The notes beneath the pieces were generated by a model. That model saw nothing but the letters and a program-made list of their open reading frames with translations, did no database searches and had not been told where the DNA came from. 64,000 nucleotides of DNA, taken from contig NZ_JAVALS010000008.1 in assembly GCF_030731045.1 (NCBI RefSeq), positions 1 to 64,000 on the forward strand. Reading direction: 5' to 3'. Positions within the stretch are counted from its first letter, which is position 1. Each line of letters opens with the position of its first letter. The translations under genes were made by a program, and so were the position numbers. Of the stretch, positions 55,568-64,000 are shown piece after piece. The stretch comes from Arthrobacter horti. GTDB taxonomy: Bacteria; Actinomycetota; Actinomycetes; Actinomycetales; Micrococcaceae.

Positions 55568-56149
55568 GTGAGCAGTACCTCCTCCTCGCAGGTCTGGAAC
55601 CTGCCCAACATCCTGACCATGCTCCGCATCGTGATGGTGCCCTTCTTCGCCTGGTTCCTCCTCGCCGACGCCGGCGCCCAAGGGCCTTGGCGCTGGGCGG
55701 CGCTCGGAGTCTTCGTCGTCGCCATGTACACCGACCAGCTGGACGGGGACATCGCCCGTAAGCGCGGGCTCATCACCGACTTCGGGAAGATCGCGGACCC
55801 GATCGCGGACAAGCTCCTGACGGGCACCGCGTTCGTGATCCTCTCCATCCTGGGGCAGGTCCCGTGGTGGGCCACCGTGGTGATGCTGGTCCGGGAGTGG
55901 GGCATCACCTTGCTGCGGCTGGTGGTGATCCGCTACGGCGTGATCCCCGCCTCGAGCGGAGGCAAGCTGAAGACGATCCTGCAGACCGTGGTCCTGTTCC
56001 TCTACCTCCTGCCGTTCACGGCCCTGTGGGGCTGGCTCGGTGTGGTGGCGTTCGTCCTGCTCATGCTGACGGTGGCCGTCACTGTAGTGACCGGTCTGCA
56101 GTACGTGGTCCAGTCGGTGAAGCTTATCCGGGGAGGTTCCCGTGGCTGA
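55568..56149 (+). CDS. pgsA: CDP-diacylglycerol-glycerol-3-phosphate 3-phosphatidyltransferase
   Basis: 193 aa integral membrane enzyme making phosphatidylglycerol phosphate. The CDP-alcohol motif DG-x2-AR-x8-G-x3-D-x3-D is complete in QLDGDIARKRGLITDFGKIA then DPIADK (about 58-82). NLPNILTMLRI at the N-terminus is typical. Six membrane segments. It lies between ftsK and cinA, and cinA starts 8 nt inside its end. Confidence 0.93.
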   Translation: MSSTSSSQVWNLPNILTMLRIVMVPFFAWFLLADAGAQGPWRWAALGVFVVAMYTDQLDGDIARKRGLITDFGKIADPIADKLLTGTAFVILSILGQVPWWATVVMLVREWGITLLRLVVIRYGVIPASSGGKLKTILQTVVLFLYLLPFTALWGWLGVVAFVLLMLTVAVTVVTGLQYVVQSVKLIRGGSRG

Positions 56150-56672
56150 GCCGCGGAGCGCGGAAGCCGGCCGCGCAGCGGCGGGCGGGCTGGACGCCGT
56201 CGTGCGGGAGACCGTGGCGCTGGCCGTCTCCCTCGGGCTGACGACGGCGACCGCGGAATCCCTGACGGCAGGCCTGGTGGCAGCGCGCATCGCCGACGTG
56301 CCCGGCGCGTCAGCCACGCTGCGCGGGGGAGTGGTGGCGTACCACAACGGTGTCAAGGAGCAGGTCCTGGGCGTCCCGGCCGGGCTCCTGGCCGAGAGAG
56401 GCTCGGTGGACCTGGACGTGGCGCGGGCCATGGCGGCCGGCGCTCGGACGGCCTGCGGCGCGGATGTCGCGGTCAGCACCACCGGTGTGGCCGGTCCTGA
56501 CCCGCATGACGGCAAGCCCGTGGGAACGGTGTTCATCGGCATCGCGGACGCGTCCGGGAGCCGTGGATACGCGCATCAGTTCGACGGGGACCGCCCGCGG
56601 ATCCGGGAGGCGGCCCTGAGCGCGGCCGTGGGCCACTTGCTGGACGCTCTCCGTGAGTTGTCTGGAAAATGA
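56142..56672 (+). CDS. cinA: CinA-family protein (nicotinamide-nucleotide amidohydrolase domain)
   Basis: 176 aa: only the C-terminal CinA domain, not the N-terminal MoCF-like half. TATAESLTAGLVAARIADVPGAS split by the active-site Ser, GGVVAYHNGVKEQVLGV and STTGVAGPDPHDGKPVGTV are hallmark motifs. The domain deamidates NMN in NAD recycling. GTG start overlaps pgsA by 8 nt. In other genera full-length cinA sits before recA; here the short form occupies that place. Confidence 0.93.
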   Translation: MAEPRSAEAGRAAAGGLDAVVRETVALAVSLGLTTATAESLTAGLVAARIADVPGASATLRGGVVAYHNGVKEQVLGVPAGLLAERGSVDLDVARAMAAGARTACGADVAVSTTGVAGPDPHDGKPVGTVFIGIADASGSRGYAHQFDGDRPRIREAALSAAVGHLLDALRELSGK

Positions 56673-56716
56673 CTGCGGGGGAACAAAAGCCCAGGGCGAG
56701 AAGTTACTTTAGTGTC

Positions 56717-56736
56717 GCCATCACGATAGTGATGGC
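56717..56736. promoter_or_regulatory. Palindrome in the clgR promoter region
   Basis: GCCATCAC / GTGATGGC with a 4-bp centre, 51 bp before the clgR ATG and just after TTACTTTAGT. ClgR regulators control their own genes; this is a candidate autoregulatory site, although it lacks the GTTCGC-type half-site reported for other ClgR proteins. Confidence 0.55.
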
Positions 56737-56786
56737 CATAGGATGACAACAGGCCTTGGGCCTGCAAGAAGGAGCGAGCGATACAC

Positions 56787-57206
56787 ATGGTCAAGCAGCC
56801 CGTATCCGTGAACGGCGTGGTCCGCTGGAAGGATGTGGGCCTCCTCGATCCGGCACAGCACGAAGCGAAGGAGCGCAAGATGGTGATCCTGCGTCACGAA
56901 ATCGGTGATGTCCTCCGCGATGTCCGCCAGCGTCAGGGGCGTACCCTGCGGGAAGTCTCCCACAGCGCACGCGTCTCGCTCGGCTACCTGAGCGAAGTGG
57001 AGCGCGGCCAAAAGGAAGCCTCCTCGGAACTGCTCTCCTCGATCTGCACCGCCCTCGACGTCCCGCTCTCCAGCATGCTCCGCGAGGTCAGCGACCGGGT
57101 TGCTGTGGCCGAAGGCCTCGCCGTGCCGGACACCGTCCCTCAGGACTTCGCCCAGCGTTACGGCCGCGGCCTTGGAGACGAACTGGAACTCGTCGGAAGC
57201 CGCTGA
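56787..57206 (+). CDS. clgR: XRE-family regulator ClgR
   Basis: 139 aa. Helix-turn-helix about 40-95: [20 protein letters not shown] then [20 protein letters not shown], the latter nearly invariant in ClgR proteins, which activate clp protease and stress genes in actinobacteria. Position between pgsA/cinA and recA matches Rv2745c of M. tuberculosis. GGAGCGAG precedes the ATG. In other species ClgR is itself a Clp substrate through its C-terminus; here it ends LVGSR rather than the Ala-Ala end seen elsewhere. Confidence 0.93.
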   Translation: MVKQPVSVNGVVRWKDVGLLDPAQHEAKERKMVILRHEIGDVLRDVRQRQGRTLREVSHSARVSLGYLSEVERGQKEASSELLSSICTALDVPLSSMLREVSDRVAVAEGLAVPDTVPQDFAQRYGRGLGDELELVGSR

Positions 57207-57230
57207 TCCAGCGGTCCGGTCCGAAGACAG

Positions 57231-57278
57231 ACGACAATGCCCGGTGGCGCCTCAGGCGTCACCGGGCATTGGTCGTCT
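57231..57278. terminator. Bidirectional terminator between clgR and the MarR gene
   Basis: GACGACAATGCCCGGTG / CACCGGGCATTGGTCGTC form a long stem with one bulge around GCGCCTCAGGCGT. It separates convergent genes. Confidence 0.75.
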
Positions 57279-57285
57279 CCGGGCC

Positions 57286-57777
57286 TCAGAGCCCGTCGCG
57301 CTCGTACAGGGTGTTGAGCTTCCCCAGGTTCTCCGCCAGGGCGTCCAGTTCGCCGGCGTCCCACTCGCCCAGCCGCTGCCGGAAGATCGCCCGGCGAGCG
57401 TCCTGCACCCGGGCCATGGTGGCCTCGCCGTGCCCCGTGAGCCGGAGCAGCCACGCCCGGCCGTCCTGTGGGTCGGCGTCCTTGGTCACCAGGTCGAGGC
57501 TGATGAGAAAGGCCACCTGCCGGCTGACGGTGGGCTTGCCCACCCCGATGAGCGAGGCCAGCTCGGTCAGGCGGATCGCGCCGTGCTGGCGCAGGATGGT
57601 CAGCAGGCCGTAGGCCGAGGGATCCAGGTCCGGGTGGACTTCGCGCGAGAGCCGCAGGGAGACCGCTCTGCCGCGCCGCCACAGGAGGCTCAGCTGGTGC
57701 TCTACGGCGTGAATCGCCTGGTCGAGGTCCGTGTCCCCGTCAGGGGTGAACGGGCCGTCGCCCGGTGAAGCAGTCAT
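57286..57777 (-). CDS. MarR-family regulator
   Basis: 163 aa winged-helix regulator. DPSAYGLLTILRQHGAIRLT, ELASLIGVGKPTVSRQVAFL (recognition helix about 75-94) and the wing DPQDGRAWLLRLTGHGEA are diagnostic. It stands alone, so its target is not obvious. The neighbouring DUF3046 gene starts 135 bp away in the opposite direction. A CTAA/TTAG mini-palindrome overlaps its own -10 and could be an autoregulatory site. Confidence 0.9.
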   Translation of the reverse strand: MTASPGDGPFTPDGDTDLDQAIHAVEHQLSLLWRRGRAVSLRLSREVHPDLDPSAYGLLTILRQHGAIRLTELASLIGVGKPTVSRQVAFLISLDLVTKDADPQDGRAWLLRLTGHGEATMARVQDARRAIFRQRLGEWDAGELDALAENLGKLNTLYERDGL

Positions 57778-57784
57778 GCTCCTA

Positions 57785-57790
57785 AGGTTA
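57785..57790 (-). promoter_or_regulatory. -10 element of the MarR gene (leaderless layout)
   Basis: On the minus strand TAACCT lies 7 nt before the ATG (57777). The gap TAGGAGC includes AGGAG at 4 nt, so either leaderless or close-leader initiation is possible. Confidence 0.45.
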
Positions 57791-57911
57791 GTACGCGTGG
57801 GGGCCGAGCGGCGTGGGACCCGGCTTGAGCGTCCGCGCGAGGGTCAGTGAGCGGAACGCCCGGTGGTAGGCAGTTTGGGGGCTGACCCGGGCCCCGTGAG
57901 AAGCTGGGGCA

Positions 57912-58139
57912 GTGCGACGTTCTCAGTTCTGGCAGTTGATGGATGACGAGTTCGGGGCCGCCTATTCGCGGCATCTCGCCGGGAGCCTGGCGCTCCGGGA
58001 GCTGGGCAGCCGGACACCCTTGCAGGCCATCTCTGACGGCTGGGATCTGAAGGCCGTCTGGATCGCCGTCTGCGAGGCCCAGGACGTGCCGGAGCAACGG
58101 CGTCTGGGGAAGGAACCCAAGCCCGTCCGGGGCCGCTGA
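57912..58139 (+). CDS. DUF3046 family protein
   Basis: 75 aa. MRRSQFWQLMDDEFG, GSLALRELGSRTPLQAIS and WDLKAVWIAVCEAQDVP match DUF3046, a small actinobacterial protein commonly encoded just upstream of recA. GTG start; no strong ribosome site. Function unknown. Its conserved closeness to recA suggests shared expression, but here a 240-bp gap with an SOS box separates them. Confidence 0.9.
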   Translation: MRRSQFWQLMDDEFGAAYSRHLAGSLALRELGSRTPLQAISDGWDLKAVWIAVCEAQDVPEQRRLGKEPKPVRGR

Positions 58140-58174
58140 GCGGAGCGGTTCCGGGCAACACGCCGGCAAGTATT

Positions 58175-58188
58175 CGAATAGTTGTTCG
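58175..58188. promoter_or_regulatory. LexA (SOS) box upstream of recA
   Basis: CGAATAGTTGTTCG differs by one base from the Gram-positive SOS consensus CGAACnnnnGTTCG. The larger symmetric unit ATTCGAA (58172-58178) / TTCGAAT (58185-58191) is perfect. A TAAGCT hexamer 9 nt downstream of the box could be the -10, so LexA would cover the -35. Damage-induced expression of recA-recX is inferred. The remaining 58203-58380 leader shows nothing else certain. Confidence 0.85.
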
Positions 58189-58380
58189 AATGGGGCTAAG
58201 CTCGAATCCAGGAAAAAACTCGGCCGGGTTGTCCACATGGAGCGGCTCGCGGGAATTAATGTCAGTGCCCGCATCTACTCTCGGAAATGAGGCCACACGG
58301 CGAACCGTCGGGTGGTTCAGGACTCAGGTCATCAACGTCGCGGGCCCCGCCGGGATCGCGAATGAAACAAGGGGTATGTC

Positions 58381-59436
<1,056 letters not shown>

Positions 59437-59455
59437 TCATGGAGGTGCTGAATCC

Positions 59456-60385
59456 GTGAGTGGCGATCAGACCTCACGAGGTGCTTCATCCTGGAGCCCC
59501 GGCATGCCCATGCCGGGGCTCCAGCCCGCTTCCCGGTTGTCCAAGCCGACGGGGCCCGCCCGGGAGCTTCCCTGGAGTCAGGCTCCGGACGGCGGCACCG
59601 GGGGCCACGGTACCCCGGAAGGGAACGTGGACGGCACCGCGGCCCGGAGGCGGTCCCGGAGCGGACCGAAGGCGGGGCGGCGTGGTGGCCGGGCCCGCGG
59701 CACGGGCCGAGCCGTCCTGGAAGACCCTTTCATGCGCGAGGACGCCGTCACTGCCGAACCGCCGCCGTCTCTGGAGACGATGTTCGACGGTCCGCCACCG
59801 CTGGACCTGGAACCGCCCCCGGAGGAGGAGGCGTTCGGGGAGCCGCCGTTCCCCGAGGACGAGCGGGATTCCGATGCCGACGCCGACCCTGAGTCCGTGG
59901 CGCGGGCCATCGTGCTGCGTCAACTGAGCGCGGGCCCGCGGACCCGGCATCAATTGGCCGTGAAGCTCAAGGACCGCGAGGTCCCGGAGGCCGCTGCTCG
60001 AGTGGTTCTGGACCGCTTCGAGGAGCTCACGCTCATCGACGACCGGGAGTTCGCCGCACTCTGGGTGCGCAGCCGCTCGGAACACCGTCACCTCGGTTCC
60101 GGGGCACTGCGCCGGGAACTCAGGGACAAGGGTGTCGCGGAGCCGCTCATCGCCGAGGCGTTGGAGCAGCTCAGCCAGGACGCCGAACGCGAGTCCGCTC
60201 AGCATCTGGTGGCGCGCAAGCTCGCCCGGGTGGACCGGGGTTCTCTGGACCGCAAGGAGCGGGACAAGCACACCCGCAGGCTCGTGGCCATGCTGGTGCG
60301 CAAGGGCCATTCTCCCGGGACCGCTTTCTCCGTGGTCGCGGAGGAACTGGACCGGGAGCCGGAGGAGTGGGACGCGGACGAATGA
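59456..60385 (+). CDS. recX: Regulatory protein RecX with long N-terminal extension
   Basis: About 310 aa, nearly double the usual 150-180. The RecX domain is C-terminal (about 155-300): ARAIVLRQLSAGPRTRHQLA, VVLDRFEELTLIDDREFAAL and DKHTRRLVAMLVRKGHSPGT. The first 150 residues are Pro/Gly/Arg- then Asp/Glu-rich and probably disordered. RecX blocks RecA filament growth. GTG 59456 has GGAGG 10 nt upstream. The following miaB promoter lies past its stop. Confidence 0.92.
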   Translation: MSGDQTSRGASSWSPGMPMPGLQPASRLSKPTGPARELPWSQAPDGGTGGHGTPEGNVDGTAARRRSRSGPKAGRRGGRARGTGRAVLEDPFMREDAVTAEPPPSLETMFDGPPPLDLEPPPEEEAFGEPPFPEDERDSDADADPESVARAIVLRQLSAGPRTRHQLAVKLKDREVPEAAARVVLDRFEELTLIDDREFAALWVRSRSEHRHLGSGALRRELRDKGVAEPLIAEALEQLSQDAERESAQHLVARKLARVDRGSLDRKERDKHTRRLVAMLVRKGHSPGTAFSVVAEELDREPEEWDADE

Positions 60386-60414
60386 CACCGGCCCGTGCCG
60401 TGCGGAGGCCCCGG

Positions 60415-60420
60415 TACCCT
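60415..60420 (+). promoter_or_regulatory. -10 element of miaB (leaderless layout)
   Basis: TACCCT, then 7 nt, then GTG 60428. Confidence 0.5.
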
Positions 60421-60427
60421 TGTAAGG

Positions 60428-61990
60428 GTGAGCACCACCCTCCCTTCTCCCGTCGCCCTGGCCCCTGACGGCCGTCCTGCATTCGAGGACGCCCAGGATA
60501 CGAACCGCCGCACCTACCAGGTACGGACTTTCGGATGTCAGATGAACGTCCACGATTCGGAGCGCATGGCAGGCCTCCTGGAGGACGCCGGCATGGTTCC
60601 GGTGACGGAGGGACTGGCGGATGTCATCGTCTTCAACACCTGCGCCGTCCGCGAGAACGCGGACAACAAGCTGTACGGCCACCTGGGCCAGCTTGCTCCC
60701 CTGAAGGAGAAGAACCCGGACCTGCAGATCGCCGTCGGCGGCTGCTTGGCCCAGAAGGACCGCGACACCATCCTGCAGAAGGCGCCGTGGGTGGACGCCG
60801 TGTTCGGCACGCACAATGTCGGGGCCCTCCCGGCGCTGCTCGAGCGCGCCCGCCACAACTCGAAGGCCCAGCTGGAGATCCTCGAATCGCTCGAGGTCTT
60901 CCCGTCCACACTGCCGACCAAGCGCGACTCCGTGTACTCGGGCTGGGTGTCCATCAGCGTGGGCTGCAACAACACCTGCACCTTCTGCATCGTCCCGTCC
61001 CTGCGCGGCCAGGAACGCGACCGCCGCCCCGGTGAGATCCTGGCCGAGATCCAGGCCCTGGTGGACGACGGTGCCATCGAGGTCACGCTGCTCGGCCAGA
61101 ACGTGAATTCCTACGGAGTGGAGTTCGGCGACCGCCTGGCGTTCAGCAAACTGCTGCGCGCCTGCGGCCAGATCGAAGGACTGGAGCGCGTCCGCTTCAC
61201 CAGCCCTCACCCGGCGGCCTTCACCGACGACGTCATCGAGGCCATGGCGGAGACACCGAATGTCATGCCGCAGCTCCACATGCCACTGCAGTCCGGTTCG
61301 GACAAGGTCCTCAAGGACATGCGCCGTTCCTACCGTTCCACCAAGTTCCTGGGCATCCTGGACAAGGTGCGTGAGCGCATTCCGCACGCGGCCATCTCCA
61401 CGGACATCATCGTGGGGTTCCCCGGTGAGACCGAGGAAGACTTCCAGGCCACCCTGGACGTCGTCGAGCAGTCCCGCTTCGCCACGGCCTTCACCTTCCA
61501 GTACTCCAAGCGCCCGGGCACCCCGGCCGCCGATCTGCCGGACCAGCTGCCCAAGGCCGTGGTCCAGGAGCGTTACGAGCGCCTGGTCGCCCTGCAGGAC
61601 CGTATCGCCGCCGAAGAGAACGCCAAGCAGGTGGGCCGCGAGGTCGAGGTCCTGGTCGCGGCACAGAGCGGACGGAAGTCGGAACAGACCCACCGCCTGA
61701 GCGGCCGTTCCCAGGACCAGCGCCTGGTCCACTTCAGCGTCCCGGAAGGCGCGGAGGTGCCGCGCCCCGGCGACCTGGTCACCGTCACCATCACCGAAGC
61801 GGCTGCCTTCCACCTGGTCGCCGATCCCGCCACACCGGCCGACTACCGTTTCCGCCGTTCCCGCGCCGGCGACGCCTGGGACCGCTCCCAGGCCGAGTCC
61901 TGCGGCGTGCCCGGAACCGGCACCGCAGGCACCGTGCCGGGCAAGGGCGTCCTGCTCGGCATGCCGAAGCTGCCCACGCCCGTCCGGTGA
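60428..61990 (+). CDS. miaB: tRNA-2-methylthio-N6-dimethylallyladenosine synthase
   Basis: 520 aa radical-SAM methylthiotransferase. The N-terminal UPF0004 domain holds cluster cysteines in [24 protein letters not shown] and VGGCLAQKD; the radical-SAM cluster is CNNTCTFC (about 180). A TRAM domain lies about 390-460, then a 60-aa basic tail not seen in most MiaB. It thiomethylates i6A37 made by MiaA, whose gene overlaps by 4 nt, a direct pathway pairing. GTG 60428 fits the promoter and family start. Confidence 0.95.
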   Translation: MSTTLPSPVALAPDGRPAFEDAQDTNRRTYQVRTFGCQMNVHDSERMAGLLEDAGMVPVTEGLADVIVFNTCAVRENADNKLYGHLGQLAPLKEKNPDLQIAVGGCLAQKDRDTILQKAPWVDAVFGTHNVGALPALLERARHNSKAQLEILESLEVFPSTLPTKRDSVYSGWVSISVGCNNTCTFCIVPSLRGQERDRRPGEILAEIQALVDDGAIEVTLLGQNVNSYGVEFGDRLAFSKLLRACGQIEGLERVRFTSPHPAAFTDDVIEAMAETPNVMPQLHMPLQSGSDKVLKDMRRSYRSTKFLGILDKVRERIPHAAISTDIIVGFPGETEEDFQATLDVVEQSRFATAFTFQYSKRPGTPAADLPDQLPKAVVQERYERLVALQDRIAAEENAKQVGREVEVLVAAQSGRKSEQTHRLSGRSQDQRLVHFSVPEGAEVPRPGDLVTVTITEAAAFHLVADPATPADYRFRRSRAGDAWDRSQAESCGVPGTGTAGTVPGKGVLLGMPKLPTPVR

Positions 61991-62922
61991 CTCTTCCCTC
62001 GGCGAGCAGCGCGGCTCGCAACGGTGTCGCGCTGCCGCTCATCGCCGTCGTCGGCGCCACCGGCACCGGGAAGTCCGAGCTGGGCATCCGCCTCGCCGAG
62101 CGGCTGGACGGCGAGATCATCAACGCGGACGCCATGCAGTTCTACCGCGGCATGGATATCGGCACGGCGAAACTGAGCCTGGCCGAGCGCGGCGGCATCC
62201 CGCATCACCTGCTGGACACGCTGGACGTCACCGAAGAGGCCAGCGTCAGCGACTTCCAGCGTCAGGCCCGTGAACTCATGGCCGAGATCCGTGGCCGCGG
62301 CAGGGTCCCCATCCTGGTGGGCGGATCCGGCCTGTACGTGCGGGCCGCCGTGGACGTCCTCGAATTCCCCGGCACCGACCCTGAAGTCCGCGCCGCGCTG
62401 GAGGCTGAGGCCGCCGAGCGCGGGCTGGCGCCCCTGCGTGAGCGGCTGCGCGCCGTCGACCCCGTGAGCGCCGAACGCCTCGGCGACGAACGCCGGGTGA
62501 TCCGGGCCCTGGAGGTCCACCGGCTCACCGGCCGGCCCTTCAGCTCCTTCATGCCGCAGCGCGAGTACGTGCAGCCGACGGTCCAGATCGGGCTTGAGGC
62601 GGACCGGGAGGTGCTCAAGGAACGATTGGCGCTGCGAGTCCACCGCATGGCCGACGCCGGCCTGGGCGAGGAAGTGCGCAGGCTCGATGCCGCCGGGCTC
62701 AGGGACGGGAAGACCGCCTCCCGTGCGATCAGCTACGCCCAGTTCCTCGCGGCCCAGGACGGGCTGATCACCGAGGCGGGAGCCGTTGAGGACACCATCG
62801 TCGCCACGCGCAAGTTCGCCCGCCGGCAGCTGACCTGGTTCCGGGCCGATCCGCGCATCCGCTGGCTGGACTGGATGGCCCCGGACCTGGTGGAGCGCGC
62901 GACGCTATCCTTGGGAGTATGA
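61987..62922 (+). CDS. miaA: tRNA dimethylallyltransferase
   Basis: 311 aa. P-loop [11 protein letters not shown] (about 24-34), then [18 protein letters not shown] and [16 protein letters not shown], and [18 protein letters not shown] carry the DMAPP and tRNA-binding residues. It prenylates A37 of tRNAs reading U-first codons, giving the MiaB substrate and using DMAPP from the MEP pathway whose genes dxr and ispG lie earlier in the window. GTG start overlaps the miaB stop. Confidence 0.95.
   Translation: MTLPSASSAARNGVALPLIAVVGATGTGKSELGIRLAERLDGEIINADAMQFYRGMDIGTAKLSLAERGGIPHHLLDTLDVTEEASVSDFQRQARELMAEIRGRGRVPILVGGSGLYVRAAVDVLEFPGTDPEVRAALEAEAAERGLAPLRERLRAVDPVSAERLGDERRVIRALEVHRLTGRPFSSFMPQREYVQPTVQIGLEADREVLKERLALRVHRMADAGLGEEVRRLDAAGLRDGKTASRAISYAQFLAAQDGLITEAGAVEDTIVATRKFARRQLTWFRADPRIRWLDWMAPDLVERATLSLGV
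62906..62911 (+). promoter_or_regulatory. -10 element of dapF inside miaA (leaderless layout)
   Basis: TATCCT within the last miaA codons, 7 nt before ATG 62919. TGGGAG in the gap could be a close ribosome site for read-through mRNA from miaA. Confidence 0.5.
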
Positions 62923-63863
62923 CTGAAACTGTTGCCATGCACGCCCCCACCGTCCTCGCCGGACTGCGAGGCCTGGAATTCGCCAAGGGGCATGGCACCG
63001 GCAACGACTTCGTGCTGATCGCCGACGCCGAGGGCGTCCGTGACGTGACGGACGAACAGGTCGCGGTGCTGTGTGACCGTCACCAGGGCATCGGCGGCGA
63101 CGGCCTCATCCGGGCCGTGCCATCCCGTTTCCTGCCCGAGGGACAGGCCCTGCTGGAGACCGATCCGGACGCCGAGTGGTTCATGGACTACCGCAACAAC
63201 GACGGCTCCATCGCGGAGATGTGCGGCAACGGGGTCCGCGCCTTCGTGCACTTTCTCCTGGACTCCTCGCTGGCCGAACTGCCGGAAGGCGGATCGCTGA
63301 GGATCGGCACCCGCGCGGGCGTCAAGGAGGTCACCCGCATCCCCGGCGGATACGCCGTGGACATGGGACCCTGGGGTTTCATCCACCCGGAGGAGGCCGA
63401 AGAACGCGCCGTCGACTCCATCGTCAGCGCCCGGGGGCTCGAGGGCGAGCGGCCCGCGCTCTCCATCACCATGGGCAACCCGCACACCGTGCTGGCCCTC
63501 GCCGGGCTGGACGAGCTGTCCGCCCTGCCGCTCACCGAGATCCCCACGGTGCACCCACTGCCGCCGCACGGGACGAACGTCGAGTTCGTCGTGCCCGCCG
63601 AGCCGCTGGTGCACGACGGCGTGGGGCGGGTCAGCATGCGCGTCCACGAGCGGGGCGTGGGGGAGACCCAGTCGTGCGGCACCGGTGCGTGCGCCGCGGC
63701 TGCGGCGATCCGCTACTGGGCCGGCCCGGCAGCGCCGGCGCAGTGGCAGGTCAGCGTGCCCGGCGGCGTCGTCGGCGTCACCTTCCTGCCGGCCGGTGCG
63801 GACGGCGAGCACGTGATCCTCAGCGGCCCCGCCACGATCGTGGCCCGCGGCCGGCTCGGCTGA
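62919..63863 (+). CDS. dapF: Diaminopimelate epimerase
   Basis: 314 aa. It converts LL-DAP to meso-DAP for lysine and cell-wall synthesis. Catalytic cysteines lie in [11 protein letters not shown] (about 97) and [13 protein letters not shown] (about 250). [14 protein letters not shown] is the N-terminal signature. The ATG overlaps the miaA stop (ATGA). Confidence 0.96.
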   Translation: MTETVAMHAPTVLAGLRGLEFAKGHGTGNDFVLIADAEGVRDVTDEQVAVLCDRHQGIGGDGLIRAVPSRFLPEGQALLETDPDAEWFMDYRNNDGSIAEMCGNGVRAFVHFLLDSSLAELPEGGSLRIGTRAGVKEVTRIPGGYAVDMGPWGFIHPEEAEERAVDSIVSARGLEGERPALSITMGNPHTVLALAGLDELSALPLTEIPTVHPLPPHGTNVEFVVPAEPLVHDGVGRVSMRVHERGVGETQSCGTGACAAAAAIRYWAGPAAPAQWQVSVPGGVVGVTFLPAGADGEHVILSGPATIVARGRLG

Positions 63864-63895
63864 TCCCCAGCCGCTCCCACACTTCGCTTCGCTCA

Positions 63896-63926
63896 GGGTG
63901 GGCCCCTCGCGGCCGGGGCCCCACCC
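63896..63926. terminator. Bidirectional terminator after dapF
   Basis: GGGTGGGCCCC / GGGGCCCCACCC around a GCGG loop, between dapF and a convergent gene. A bulged base and no T-tract make it imperfect. Confidence 0.5.
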
Positions 63927-63958
63927 AGCCGCTCTGCCCCAGTCGGACGTCAGCTCAG

Positions 63959-64000
63959 TCAGCTCTCGCGGCGCACCAGCAGGGTCCGGAAGGCCTTCGC
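63959..64000 (-). CDS. C-terminal end of a convergent gene (possibly a methyltransferase)
   Basis: The last 13 codons and stop (TGA, 63961-63959) read AKAFRTLLVRRES. FR-x-L-x-x-RR endings occur in rRNA guanine-N2 methyltransferases, which are often encoded here in related genomes, but 13 residues cannot settle it. The rest lies beyond the window. Confidence 0.35.
   Translation of the reverse strand, partial: AKAFRTLLVRRES

Noticed and set aside
52573-55908. 1111-codon open frame on the minus strand opposite ftsK
   Set aside because: His/Gly/Arg-rich shadow with no family features. The ftsK frame has all translocase motifs.

Overview
The window is chromosomal DNA from a high-G+C actinobacterium. 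Gene content and order (dxr-rseP-ispG-GNAT; proS...rimP-nusA-ylxR-infB-rbfA-truB-ribF-rpsO-pnp-M16 peptidase; dapB-dapA-rnj-ftsK-pgsA-cinA-clgR-recA-recX-miaB-miaA-dapF) match the conserved actinobacterial backbone also found in Mycobacterium. DUF6318, DUF4439, DUF6881-type proteins and the many small secreted lipoproteins point to Micrococcaceae, probably Arthrobacter or a close relative. No rRNA, tRNA, CRISPR array or prophage was recognised.

Layout. 1-1100: the end of an insertion sequence abuts a truncated secreted-protein gene and a DUF6318 lipoprotein gene. 1147-9775: a TetR regulator divergent from a seven-gene leucine/branched-chain acyl-CoA degradation operon (acyl-CoA carboxylase subunits, acyl-CoA dehydrogenase, 3-oxoacid CoA-transferase, MaoC hydratase, CitE-like lyase), with a perfect inverted-repeat operator between them. 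9825-14978: MEP isoprenoid genes dxr and ispG around the site-2 protease rseP. 15092-19240: tandem lipoprotein paralogues, one decayed, then a TetR-controlled ABC-2 exporter. 19436-25110: proS, a TauE-like permease, an aminoglycoside-phosphotransferase-like kinase, a VIT-family transporter and a DUF4439 protein. 25246-34538: translation and RNA-processing operons, interrupted by one lipoprotein gene on the other strand.

34545-37970 is an accessory insertion between ribF and rpsO: a DUF2252 gene, then a degenerate run of toxin-tail and immunity-like genes with overlapping starts and stops, one carrying an in-frame amber codon. 37974-42037: rpsO, pnp and an M16 peptidase. 42113-47918: molybdenum cofactor genes (moaD, moaA, moeA, moaC, moaB, moaE) around a membrane-anchored sulfite-oxidase-like molybdoenzyme. 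47923-63863: an AlkD-like gene, lysine/peptidoglycan genes (dapB, dapA, dapF), RNase J, FtsK, PgsA, CinA, ClgR, a MarR regulator, recA-recX and the tRNA-modification pair miaB-miaA.

Two regulatory themes recur. Many genes have a TAnnnT hexamer 6-7 nt before the start codon, the layout of leaderless mRNAs. The two TetR genes, clgR and recA each have a clear palindrome in the adjacent promoter region. The less ordinary features are two very large hairpins (12366-12471 and 42047-42111), the eroded immunity array, and coding tandem duplications in ftsK and infB.
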